64,000 bases of DNA from Photobacterium sanguinicancri (GTDB lineage Bacteria; Pseudomonadota; Gammaproteobacteria; Enterobacterales; Vibrionaceae): positions 2,728,001 through 2,792,000 of the forward strand of contig NZ_AP024850.1 in assembly GCF_024346675.1 (NCBI RefSeq), given 5' to 3'. Positions within the stretch are counted from its first letter, which is position 1. Every line of letters starts with the position of its first letter. The position numbers and the translations under genes were made by a program. The notes beneath the pieces are model-generated. The model was not told the origin of the DNA, did not search any database, and saw nothing but the letters and a program-made list of their open reading frames with translations. Positions 16,377 through 24,698 of the stretch are shown here, piece by piece.

Positions 16377-17795
16377 TTAACCCAACACACTCGCACCCAA
16401 TGACAACATAATGGTGTTAAGTACCACGAAGAAAGCAACCAGTGGACCAATGAATTTCAACCAAGTGATGTAAGGAACACGACCAATCGCAAGACCGCCC
16501 ATTAGCACACCATAAGTTGGTGTAACGAATAATACAGTACCAATACCACACACAAACGCAGTTACCACCAACTCACGTCCTGTGTTCGCAAAGTCCGCCA
16601 AAGGTGCCAAAATAGGCATACTCATTACCGCAAGGCCTGATGTTGATGACACAACAAATGCCAATAGCATTTCTATCCAGTACACCGCATTAATGAACAA
16701 TACTGAACTTTTACCAGCCACTAAGCCTTCTGAGTAGAACAAAATGGTATCAGTGATATTACCCGCTTCCATCACAACCACGATACCGCGAGCCACACCG
16801 ACAATCAGTGCTACCCCGATTAAATCAGCAGCCCCTGCGACGAACGAGTTAATCAAATCATCTTCGCTCAGGCGACCCACGATGCCACAAATGATCCCCA
16901 TCACAATGAACAAGGTACTCATTTCTGCCATCCACCAGCCTAAGGTAGATACACCGTAAATCATGATAACGAAGGTCGCAGCAAACAATGCCAATACAAT
17001 TTTTTGTTTAAGCGTTAGTGCAACATCTAAATCACTGTCGTTACGGTTCGCTAAGAAATGATCTGCATTAGCTTTGTTAATATCCGCAATAAGCGAGCGG
17101 CTCGGATCTTTTTGGATCATCTTGGCGTAGCGAATAACGTACAAACAGCCAATGATCAGCGCAATGACCAAGATACCAAGACGAAGCCCAAAGCCATCAA
17201 GGAAGTCGACCCCACCCGCATTTGATGCAATCACGTTACCAAATGGGTTTATGGTTGACCCTAACGTACCAATACCTGACCCGACAAAGATAACCGCCAC
17301 CGCAACAAGAGCATCAAAGCCAGCAGCAATAAAGATAGGAATTAACAAGCCATAGAAAGCCAAGGTTTCTTCTGCCATACCGTAACTGGTACCGCCAAGT
17401 GCAAATAAGGTCATCAAAATAGGGATCATCATGATTTCTCGACCTTTTAGTCGGATCATAATGCGTGTTATACCCGCATCAATTGCCCCTGTTTTGGTGA
17501 TAATGCCCAAGAAGCCGCCGACCATTAGCACAAATAGACTCACATCCATAGCACCAACAATGTTGGTGGCAGGATCGTAAAAGCCTGAGATCGGTGCCAT
17601 TAGCGTATCGAGCACACCTTGTGGTGATGCTTCAATCTGGTGATATGACCCAGGAATAGGCACATCACGCCCTAAGGCTTCGTTAAATACCCGCTCGTAT
17701 TGTCCCGCTGACAGTATGTGTGTCAGCAAAGCAAAAAAAACAATTAACCCCAATAAAATGGTGAACGCATTTGGAAACTTCTTAATCTTAAACAT
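16377..17795 (-). CDS. YfcC-family basic amino-acid/C4-dicarboxylate-type transporter
   Basis: The 472-residue inner-membrane protein has about twelve hydrophobic helices and the look of the YfcC/DcuC-type (ArcD-like) carrier family. It has an N-terminal KFPNAFTILLGLIVFFALLT helix, the glycine-rich GSGIGTLGSTINPFGN loop that probably lines the substrate path, and a matching FVTPTYGVLMGGL loop near the C-terminus. It follows the racemase gene by 47 bp and shares its terminator, so the two form an operon. This suggests that the carrier moves an amino acid that the racemase acts on, such as ornithine or another cationic amino acid; the substrate is inference. Confidence 0.8.
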   Translation of the reverse strand: MFKIKKFPNAFTILLGLIVFFALLTHILSAGQYERVFNEALGRDVPIPGSYHQIEASPQGVLDTLMAPISGFYDPATNIVGAMDVSLFVLMVGGFLGIITKTGAIDAGITRIMIRLKGREIMMIPILMTLFALGGTSYGMAEETLAFYGLLIPIFIAAGFDALVAVAVIFVGSGIGTLGSTINPFGNVIASNAGGVDFLDGFGLRLGILVIALIIGCLYVIRYAKMIQKDPSRSLIADINKANADHFLANRNDSDLDVALTLKQKIVLALFAATFVIMIYGVSTLGWWMAEMSTLFIVMGIICGIVGRLSEDDLINSFVAGAADLIGVALIVGVARGIVVVMEAGNITDTILFYSEGLVAGKSSVLFINAVYWIEMLLAFVVSSTSGLAVMSMPILAPLADFANTGRELVVTAFVCGIGTVLFVTPTYGVLMGGLAIGRVPYITWLKFIGPLVAFFVVLNTIMLSLGASVLG

Positions 17796-17842
17796 GGAAC
17801 CCTCGCATTATTATTATTCGCGACGTACAAGGAAAAATTTGA

Positions 17843-18910
17843 TTAATTACGCACATAAGATTTATGTACGAACTCAGAGGTAGCGCATTGCAATACACCG
17901 CCGTAACCCAATTCAAAGGTCACCACGCTGCCAATTTGGTATTCAGACTCGCAGTCTGTTAGATCTAAAATAAGGTGATCACTGCTACCACCAACAACCG
18001 TGATACGGCTATCGCTTGGGATGATTTGATCAATATCGACATCTTGACGGCCGATGGCGCATAGGCCACGACAGCGAATACCGCGATCAACAAACTCAGG
18101 CGTGTTACCGAATGCATCAAGTGCGGTGGAAAGTGTTGGTACTGAAGGCTTATGTTTGATTTCAATGAGCTCAGCGTGTAGATGGATGGCATCTTGCTGA
18201 GTATGGGGAACAGGTTCATCATTAAGGCCAATGCCCATGATCACTGAAGCACCAAGGCGCAGTTGATTGACTTGCGATGGCATTTCTTTTGCCATCATCA
18301 GCGTTAAACCTGCAGAACTTGCACCAGAGATCACTGATAGTTTAATGTTGTATTTCGATTCAATTTTCTCAGCCAGTGCAACCAACTGATTTTGATTATC
18401 GGCACTTGGGGCAACGCCGCCATAACAAGCTAAATTACTGCCTAACCCTATCAATTCAAGATTAGGAAGCGACAACACTAATTCAGCTAGCCACAAGGTT
18501 TCATTTTCATCGAAACAACCTTCACGTAAATCGCCTAAATCATGCATGAGCACTATGCGGTGCTGTTTATTGGCTTTAACCGCGGCTTCTGACAAGGCAC
18601 ACAACACGGTAGATTCAGAATTCAGTGAAATATCAGCCAGTGCTACTACCTCTTCAACTTCCGAAAAAGACGGTAAGCGGATCAACATTTTATCGACCGT
18701 CAAATGCTGGTAACGAGCAAGATTGATTAACCGAGCATCACCAAGGATTTCAATTCCTCCGGTCACCATTGCTTGTGCTAATTCAGGTGCACCGAGTAAT
18801 AATTTGGTTACTCCGACAGGCTTAACACCGTAGTCTTTACAAGACTTCACCATATTGGCGGCATTCGATTCAATCGTGTCGAGATTTATGGATAGTTGTG
18901 GGTACTGCAT
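17843..18910 (-). CDS. Ornithine-racemase-like PLP enzyme (alanine racemase fold type III)
   Basis: The 355-residue protein has the alanine-racemase N-terminal barrel without the usual C-terminal alanine-racemase signature. The PLP lysine is probably the Lys in GVTKLLLG (near 36). Segments MLIRLPSFSEVEEVV, MHDLGDLREGCF, NLACYGGVAP and GGSSDHLILDL correspond closely to the clostridial ornithine racemase (Orr) family as I remember it. It would interconvert L- and D-forms of ornithine or a similar amino acid in the cytosol. It is the first gene of an operon with a YfcC-type carrier, and a LysR regulator gene lies upstream on the same strand behind a terminator. Another amino-acid substrate is possible. 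Confidence 0.75.
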   Translation of the reverse strand: MQYPQLSINLDTIESNAANMVKSCKDYGVKPVGVTKLLLGAPELAQAMVTGGIEILGDARLINLARYQHLTVDKMLIRLPSFSEVEEVVALADISLNSESTVLCALSEAAVKANKQHRIVLMHDLGDLREGCFDENETLWLAELVLSLPNLELIGLGSNLACYGGVAPSADNQNQLVALAEKIESKYNIKLSVISGASSAGLTLMMAKEMPSQVNQLRLGASVIMGIGLNDEPVPHTQQDAIHLHAELIEIKHKPSVPTLSTALDAFGNTPEFVDRGIRCRGLCAIGRQDVDIDQIIPSDSRITVVGGSSDHLILDLTDCESEYQIGSVVTFELGYGGVLQCATSEFVHKSYVRN

Positions 18911-19046
18911 ATTTCATCCTGTTAATAGTACAACGCCTTGGTTGCTATTAACCGAAATTTACCCTCTCGCTAAAATAGTTAGTTTGGCATGTTTACATGC
19001 CAATTAAATAAAACAACAATTTCGATGCGTAATTATATTAAACGCA

Positions 19047-19080
19047 TAAAAAAGCCAGCTGAAATTTTTTTCAGCTGGCT
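19047..19080 (-). terminator. terminator of the LysR gene
   Basis: Stem AGCCAGCTGAAA/TTTCAGCTGGCT, followed on the minus strand by a T run; it lies between the LysR gene and the racemase operon, so the latter must have its own promoter in 18911-19046. Confidence 0.9.
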
Positions 19081-19180
19081 AGAATGAAATTTCAATCGAT
19101 CAATTTAACAAAGGTAACGAATACCTGTCTGAAAAAACAAAGGAAGTTCTCACCCCGTTAACTATTAGTAATTTAATCTA

Positions 19181-20113
19181 TCAACCCAATGATAGTTCAG
19201 CCATCACACTTTTTATATCATGAGATTGTTTTAAGTCATTCACTAATGCTTTAGACGCTAGCGACAAGTCATGTTGCTCATTAGTGGTTAGATAAAAATG
19301 AGTCGAGTAAGCGAGTTCTTCCACCACCGGCACTTTGGCCATCATTCCTTTTTGCAGCCAAATATCAGCATAATGATCGGGCAAATACCCCATAAATCGA
19401 CCGGATAAAATCAAATGGGCAGTCGCTTCCATGTTTGGCGCATAAGCTGTGCAGCATGATGCCATCACCTCGCTCATTGGCGTAATATGATGAGCGAGAC
19501 CTCGTTCAACTAACGCGTTATTTTGGATATCTTTTAGGCTTGCAGGTCGGTTAATATCAAGGATGGCATGTTGCGGCACACAGTATAAACTTTGTTTCTC
19601 TTCAAAGAGATAGTGGTAATCTAACCCACTTTTCTTAACTTCCGACGAGGTGATACCAATATCAAACTTATCTTCTAACAGCCCTTTTTCAATCTGGTAA
19701 GAATCTGCGATCGCACAGTCAATCCGTACTTGCGGGTGCTTATCAACAAACATGGCGATTGCTGCTGGTATAAAGCAATCTGGATTGGTTACTAAGTTAT
19801 CCACCATGCCAAATTGAATATTACCACATGAGATACTGCGGATATTATCAATCTGCTTTTGAAAGACATCAATCTGACCAAACAGCTGTCGACTCATCTC
19901 ATACACTTTCAGACCATCAGGTGTTAATTTGAAACCACTTCGCCCCCGATGACACAAAGTCATCCCTAGCCGTGTTTCCAAATCATTCATCTTCTTACTG
20001 ATACTTGATTGATGCATATTCAATTGATATTGCGCAGCGGAAAAGCCATCACTTTCAACAATGATCAGAAAAAGTTGCAATAACCTAATATCTATATCGT
20101 CGATTTTTTTCAT
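19181..20113 (-). CDS. LysR-family transcriptional regulator
   Basis: The 310-residue protein has the LysR winged helix at the N-terminus (residues about 5-65): LLQLFLIIVESDGFSAAQYQLNMHQSSISKKMNDLETRLGMTLCHR. A periplasmic-binding-like effector domain follows (about 95-300). It is a single gene with its own terminator, upstream of and on the same strand as the racemase-YfcC operon, so that operon is a reasonable target, though LysR genes more often lie divergent. An alternative target is the hydroquinone-reductase gene 208 bp upstream. The effector is unknown. Confidence 0.9.
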   Translation of the reverse strand: MKKIDDIDIRLLQLFLIIVESDGFSAAQYQLNMHQSSISKKMNDLETRLGMTLCHRGRSGFKLTPDGLKVYEMSRQLFGQIDVFQKQIDNIRSISCGNIQFGMVDNLVTNPDCFIPAAIAMFVDKHPQVRIDCAIADSYQIEKGLLEDKFDIGITSSEVKKSGLDYHYLFEEKQSLYCVPQHAILDINRPASLKDIQNNALVERGLAHHITPMSEVMASCCTAYAPNMEATAHLILSGRFMGYLPDHYADIWLQKGMMAKVPVVEELAYSTHFYLTTNEQHDLSLASKALVNDLKQSHDIKSVMAELSLG

Positions 20114-20320
20114 TATAATTATTCACTCACATTGACTTAGTTGAGTTACACCACCTAAATCAAATCATCCAAACCAAACTGCCTGTTCAAGAATGAAGGC
20201 TATTATAATTAGTTCGATAAATTATAATGCGAAGCGAGTAAAGCTTTTATTATCTAGGCCATTACTCACTTCAATAATGTTTATTTGATTTTAAAACATT
20301 GAATAAGATCACAGTAATAT

Positions 20321-21301
20321 TTACATATCACGACGAATACCACGGCCATGCGATGATAATAAATCTAATTCAGGCCCTAACGGAATAATACGAGTCGGGT
20401 TTATTGTGCTGTGGCTAGCATAGTAATGACGCTTAATATGGTAAAAATCGACGGTCTCCGCTATCTGAGCATATTGATACAACTCTTTCACATAGCCAGA
20501 TAAGTGCGCATAATCCGCAATCCGTTGGCGATTACACTTAAAATGCCCCACATATACGGCATCAAAACGAATCAGCGTGGTGAACAAGCGCCAATCGGCC
20601 TCTGTAATGCTGTCACCCGCCAGATAACGGTGGGTCGATAGATGATGGTCGACACGATCTAATGCAGTAAATAAGCCATCAAAAGCCTCTTCGTATGCCG
20701 CTTGTGTCGTGGCAAAGCCGCAGCGGTAAACCCCATTATTTATGGCGGGATAGATAAAGTCATTCCACTTATCAACCTCTGTCGCTAAATGGTACGGATA
20801 ATAATCATCATGGTTACCCGTTAATGCATCGAACGCTTGATTGAACATTCTGATGATCTCTGAAGATTCATTACTGACAATTGTCTGAGTCTGTTTATCC
20901 CACAGTACAGGCACCGTTACCCTTCCCGTGTAATCGGGCTTGGCTTTGCTATACAGCTGATGCAGATACATTAGGCCATAATTCGGCTCGGGCTCATCAA
21001 ACACCCAACCTTCCGTTAGCATATCTGGACTCACTACAGTAACGCCTATGTGTTCCTCTAGCTGCTTAAGCTGCCTGAAAATCAAAGCTCGATGCGCCCA
21101 TGGACAAGCCAGCGAAACATACAGATGGTATCTGCCAGACTCTGCCTGAAAGCCGTGCTGCCCTTGTGGCCCCGGTTCACCATCAGCCGTCACCCAATCA
21201 CGAAAACCGGCATCTTCTCGTACAAATTTGCCATCGCTGTCTTTGGTGTCATACCAAATATCATGCCAGACGCCATTCACCAACTTCCCCATTTGATTCA
21301 T
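20321..21301 (-). CDS. Glutathionyl-hydroquinone reductase (YqjG/Xi-class GST)
   Basis: The 326-residue cytosolic enzyme reduces glutathionyl-hydroquinones using glutathione. The thioredoxin-like N-terminal domain has the Xi-class catalytic motif CPWAHR (Cys near residue 70). The C-terminal all-helical GST domain includes RYLAGDSITEADWRLFTTLIRFD, with the N-capping box and hydrophobic staple typical of GSTs, and HIKRHYYASHSTINPTRIIP, conserved in this family. Length is normal. Starts at Met1 or Met4 (MGKLVNGVW) are both possible. It is a single gene, divergent from xthA with 279 bp between. Confidence 0.92.
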   Translation of the reverse strand: MNQMGKLVNGVWHDIWYDTKDSDGKFVREDAGFRDWVTADGEPGPQGQHGFQAESGRYHLYVSLACPWAHRALIFRQLKQLEEHIGVTVVSPDMLTEGWVFDEPEPNYGLMYLHQLYSKAKPDYTGRVTVPVLWDKQTQTIVSNESSEIIRMFNQAFDALTGNHDDYYPYHLATEVDKWNDFIYPAINNGVYRCGFATTQAAYEEAFDGLFTALDRVDHHLSTHRYLAGDSITEADWRLFTTLIRFDAVYVGHFKCNRQRIADYAHLSGYVKELYQYAQIAETVDFYHIKRHYYASHSTINPTRIIPLGPELDLLSSHGRGIRRDM

Positions 21302-21580
21302 CCTTTCTACAGTAGAGATGATTCAAGTATAGAAAGTCAGAGCTATGAAGTCGGCAGCACAATTTAAACCAAGATCATCAATAATTTTGATGAAAAACCA
21401 AGCAGAACAATTCGGGCGCAGCGATACCTACTACGAATAAAGCACTCACAAAACAAGCAATGTAGCGCAATTTTTTAATATCCCTATTTTGACTCGGTGG
21501 TAAATCTATAAAGGTCTGATACCATCGGAAGATAACACTCGTTTAGTCGAGTCTGTCGATTTAGCTAGATAGGAAAAACA

Positions 21581-22387
21581 ATGAAAGTCATCTCGTTCAA
21601 CATTAACGGTTTACGCGCACGCCTTCATCAATTGCAAGCCTTGATTGAAAAGCACCAACCTGATGTGATTGGTTTACAAGAAATCAAAGTACACGACGAA
21701 GCCTTTCCTCTCGCAGACGTTGAAGCCATGGGGTACAAGGTTTATCACCATGGTCAAAAAGCCCATTACGGGGTAGCTATGCTATGTAAGCAAGAACCTA
21801 TCTCGGTCCAAAAAGGCTTTCCAACGGACGATGAAGACGCACAACGCCGCATGATCATGGCGACGTTTGAACAAGAAGATGGTAAGAAAGTCACGGTACT
21901 AAACGGCTATTTCCCACAAGGTGAAAATGTTAGCCACGAAACCAAATTTCCAGCCAAAGAAAAGTTCTACGCTGACTTAATGCACTACCTAAACGATCAC
22001 CACAGCAATGAAGAAGAAGTGATTGTGATGGGTGATATCAACATTAGCCCTGCCGATAATGATATTGGCATTGGTCCTGCTAACGCCAAGCGTTGGTTAA
22101 AAACAGGCAAATGTTCTTTCCAGCCGATTGAACGTGAATGGCTAAAGACACTGATGGATTGGGGCTTTGTCGATACTTTCCGTCAACTGCACCCAGAAAC
22201 TAACGATAAATACTCGTGGTTTGATTACCGTTCAAAAGGTTTTGTTGATAACCGAGGCCTACGAATTGACGTGATTTTGGCAACACCGTCGCTGGCCGAG
22301 CGCTGTGTAGAAGCAGACGTTGATTACGAATTGCGCGGTATCGAGAAGCCTTCTGATCACGCACCAATTTGGTCAACCTTTAGCTGA
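21581..22387 (+). CDS. xthA: Exodeoxyribonuclease III
   Basis: The 268-residue enzyme is an AP endonuclease and 3'-exonuclease for base-excision repair, with Mg-dependent EEP-fold chemistry. Family marks are all present: [18 protein letters not shown] at the start, GLQEIKV with the metal-binding Glu, [13 protein letters not shown], the DTFRQLHP region, and the final DHAPIW with the catalytic Asp-His pair. GATAGGAAAAACA upstream gives a ribosome-binding site at a proper distance. It is an independent gene, followed by grxB 105 bp downstream on the same strand. Confidence 0.96.
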   Translation: MKVISFNINGLRARLHQLQALIEKHQPDVIGLQEIKVHDEAFPLADVEAMGYKVYHHGQKAHYGVAMLCKQEPISVQKGFPTDDEDAQRRMIMATFEQEDGKKVTVLNGYFPQGENVSHETKFPAKEKFYADLMHYLNDHHSNEEEVIVMGDINISPADNDIGIGPANAKRWLKTGKCSFQPIEREWLKTLMDWGFVDTFRQLHPETNDKYSWFDYRSKGFVDNRGLRIDVILATPSLAERCVEADVDYELRGIEKPSDHAPIWSTFS

Positions 22388-22492
22388 TTATTGACTCAAT
22401 ATAGCTAATACGCGTATGTTCATACTCTTAATCAGGCTTATTGACGAAATAGACAGTTGAAAAGAATAAGCCATCACTAACAAGGAAACGCT

Positions 22493-23146
22493 ATGAAACT
22501 GTTCGTTTTTGATCACTGTCCGTTTTGTATTAAAGCGATGATGGTCGCTGGGCTGAAAAAAATCGACCTTGAGATCGTCTACTTACAAAACCACGATATT
22601 GATGCACGTATCGAAAAAGTAGGTGAAAACCTCGTGCCTATCCTGCAAAAAGAGGATGGCAGTTTCATGGCGGAAAGTTTAGATATCGTGATCCATCTTG
22701 ATGCCCTTGATGGCAATCCTTTACTGCTTGCCAATAAGCATAAAGAAGATATTGCACGTTATCTCGAAGCAGCAGGGCCTTTTAGCTCGCGCTTACTCTA
22801 CCCGCGTTGGTTGATGATTGATTTACCTGAATTCCAATGCCAAGAAGCGAAGGATTGGTTTGTCGCGAAAAAATCAAAGATGATTGAACAAGACTTTGAT
22901 GATGCCTTTGCCCGAAGCGAAGAATATTTAGATGGCTTAAACCAAGCACTGGCTGAGCATCTAAATTGGGTTCGATTACCGTCTGAGCGTAATAACGAAT
23001 TAGCGTGCGACGATGTCAATCTGTTCCCGTTCTTACGTAATTTAACCGTAATCAAGGGTGTCGATTTCCCAAGTCATGTCCGCAAGTACATCGATGAAGT
23101 GGCAACACTGACTAACATCGGTCTCTATGATGATGTGGCAGTCTAG
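22493..23146 (+). CDS. grxB: Glutaredoxin 2
   Basis: The 217-residue protein is a monomeric GST-like glutaredoxin with the CPFC active site (residues 9-12) at the start of the thioredoxin domain. TMAES-like glutathione contact (FMAESLDIV) follows near residues 60-68, and a helical C-terminal domain completes it. It reduces protein disulfides using glutathione, as in E. coli GrxB. AAGGAAACGCT before the ATG is the ribosome-binding site. The stop codon lies in a 22-bp tandem duplication (23134-23177). Convergent to the Omp85-like gene across a shared hairpin. Confidence 0.95.
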   Translation: MKLFVFDHCPFCIKAMMVAGLKKIDLEIVYLQNHDIDARIEKVGENLVPILQKEDGSFMAESLDIVIHLDALDGNPLLLANKHKEDIARYLEAAGPFSSRLLYPRWLMIDLPEFQCQEAKDWFVAKKSKMIEQDFDDAFARSEEYLDGLNQALAEHLNWVRLPSERNNELACDDVNLFPFLRNLTVIKGVDFPSHVRKYIDEVATLTNIGLYDDVAV

Positions 23147-23177
23147 TCTTGGTGTAGTGGCAGTCTAGTCTTGGTGT
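23134..23177. repeat. 22-bp direct tandem duplication across the grxB stop
   Basis: GTGGCAGTCTAGTCTTGGTG plus TA occurs twice in a row at 23134 and 23156, with a partial third copy (GTGGCA). The grxB stop codon TAG lies in copy one; copy two would again encode Val-Ala-Val-stop. Confidence 0.9.
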
Positions 23178-23238
23178 AGTGGCAAACCGCAGACCAATGA
23201 ACAAATAGTGAGTTAGGCGCAGAAAGAAACAGACAAAC

Positions 23239-23268
23239 AAAAACGGTGAGCACTATGCTCACCGTTTT
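23239..23268. terminator. bidirectional terminator, grxB / Omp85-like gene
   Basis: GGTGAGCA/TGCTCACC stem flanked by AAAAAC and GTTTTT, between convergent genes. Confidence 0.9.
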
Positions 23269-23389
23269 TATTTCAGGCTCTATTTCAAAGCTATTCCAAA
23301 GCCATTTCAGTGCCATTTCAGAGTTAGGCCACGTAAACCGTGCACATCTGGAACACTCGATATCCACGAGGCTTAACTTGGTGATCCTC

Positions 23390-24547
23390 TTACCAAGCGC
23401 TACCAAATTGAATATAAGTAGCCCACTCATCAGGCCCTTTGGCAACATCAATACCTGCTTTAAAACCTAATTGACGCGCGACTAAGTAACGAAAGCCCCC
23501 ACCATAGGTTTGATGAATCTTCTCATCCGTATTTTGCGAACTGTTATCTTTCACTTGCCCCGCCCCTGTAAAGCCGAGCAATGTCCAGCGACTGTCCAAG
23601 GCATAATTAACCTGCACTTCTGCCAACCCCATTTCATCACCTTGATAGCGCATCGCGGGAATACCTCGTAAATCAATAAACGGCTTGGCATAAAATGGCG
23701 CCTCTCCATCTATCGATTTTACATCGGCACGCACTGCCACTGTCCATTGGCCATTAATCGGTTGGTAATGGTTGATATAGGCTTGATACTCGGTGTAATT
23801 AAAATCACTGCCGACACGTTTATCATGAAAAGAGGTTTTTATGCCTGCTTTAGTGCCTTCATCTGGGGAGAATTGGTTGTTACGGTTATCGTAAGTGAAC
23901 TTGAGCGCAATACTGGCATCTTGCCCTTTACCGCTTAACGTGGCGGGTAATACTCCAACGAGTCCTTTAGGCGTAGCAAAGCTTACGTCGGAGCGCATTA
24001 AGGTATAATCGGCCCCCAAAAAGAAGTTGGTATCTTGAATACGCGCATCAATATTTTGAAAGAAATATAAACCGCCAATATCGTAATCGTATGCTTGCGA
24101 TTGTGCTTCAGGGTAATATTTCAGATTAAACTTTGCGCCAAACAGCCCCCCTAAGTAACGCACACGGTCATTCATCCAATTGCCTGAATGGAAAACCCCA
24201 CCCAGCTTACTGCCATTCGATGTGGCTAACCCCACCACCCCAGTCACGCTCGGTGGAATATCCGACACGCTTTCTATGTCAGCTTGGCGTTTGGCTTTTT
24301 GTTCATCTGTTTCATGGAAAAACAACACTGCAGCACCGCCACCAACACCGACGCTGGGATCTGTCACCAGTAAAGGAACGGGCATAAAACCATGAGCATT
24401 GTTTAAGATCCACTGGCTGGCATCCAGGCGACCATCTAATGGATCAATAAAATCCTCAAACCCTGCAAACACTGTCGTACTTGATCCCAGCAATACACAT
24501 GTAGCGAGTAAATTGATACCGAGTGATAACCTTCTATTGGCTGTCAT
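23390..24547 (-). CDS. BamA/TamA-like (Omp85) outer-membrane protein without POTRA domains
   Basis: The 385-residue protein has a signal peptide (cleavage after SSTTVFA), then about 350 residues of beta-strand character that end in Trp (FGSAW), as usual for outer-membrane barrels. The segment NQFSPDEGTKAGIKTSF corresponds to the conserved part of the Omp85 surface-antigen domain where newly made strands turn. No POTRA repeats are present, so it is a short barrel-only member, not BamA itself. It lies 151 bp downstream of an RND operon on the same strand. Function is unknown; export or assembly of a surface molecule is a guess. Confidence 0.75.
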   Translation of the reverse strand: MTANRRLSLGINLLATCVLLGSSTTVFAGFEDFIDPLDGRLDASQWILNNAHGFMPVPLLVTDPSVGVGGGAAVLFFHETDEQKAKRQADIESVSDIPPSVTGVVGLATSNGSKLGGVFHSGNWMNDRVRYLGGLFGAKFNLKYYPEAQSQAYDYDIGGLYFFQNIDARIQDTNFFLGADYTLMRSDVSFATPKGLVGVLPATLSGKGQDASIALKFTYDNRNNQFSPDEGTKAGIKTSFHDKRVGSDFNYTEYQAYINHYQPINGQWTVAVRADVKSIDGEAPFYAKPFIDLRGIPAMRYQGDEMGLAEVQVNYALDSRWTLLGFTGAGQVKDNSSQNTDEKIHQTYGGGFRYLVARQLGFKAGIDVAKGPDEWATYIQFGSAW

Positions 24548-24698
24548 TTTTTAAAACCTATTTATGCACACCTGTGCGAGTCAATGTTCCATCCGTTTAA
24601 ACATTAGAAAGGGAGTGTGGGCGCGGCATTATCAGACGCAGCTACTGGCATAATTGCAAACTAACAATAACCTCGCCCACATATCGTATTGAATCGAG

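Noticed and set aside
24616..24681. TGTGGGCG/CGCCCACA inverted repeat between the RND operon and the Omp85-like gene
   Set aside because: 8 bp separated by 50 nt; no T run and no second line of support, so not called as terminator or operator.
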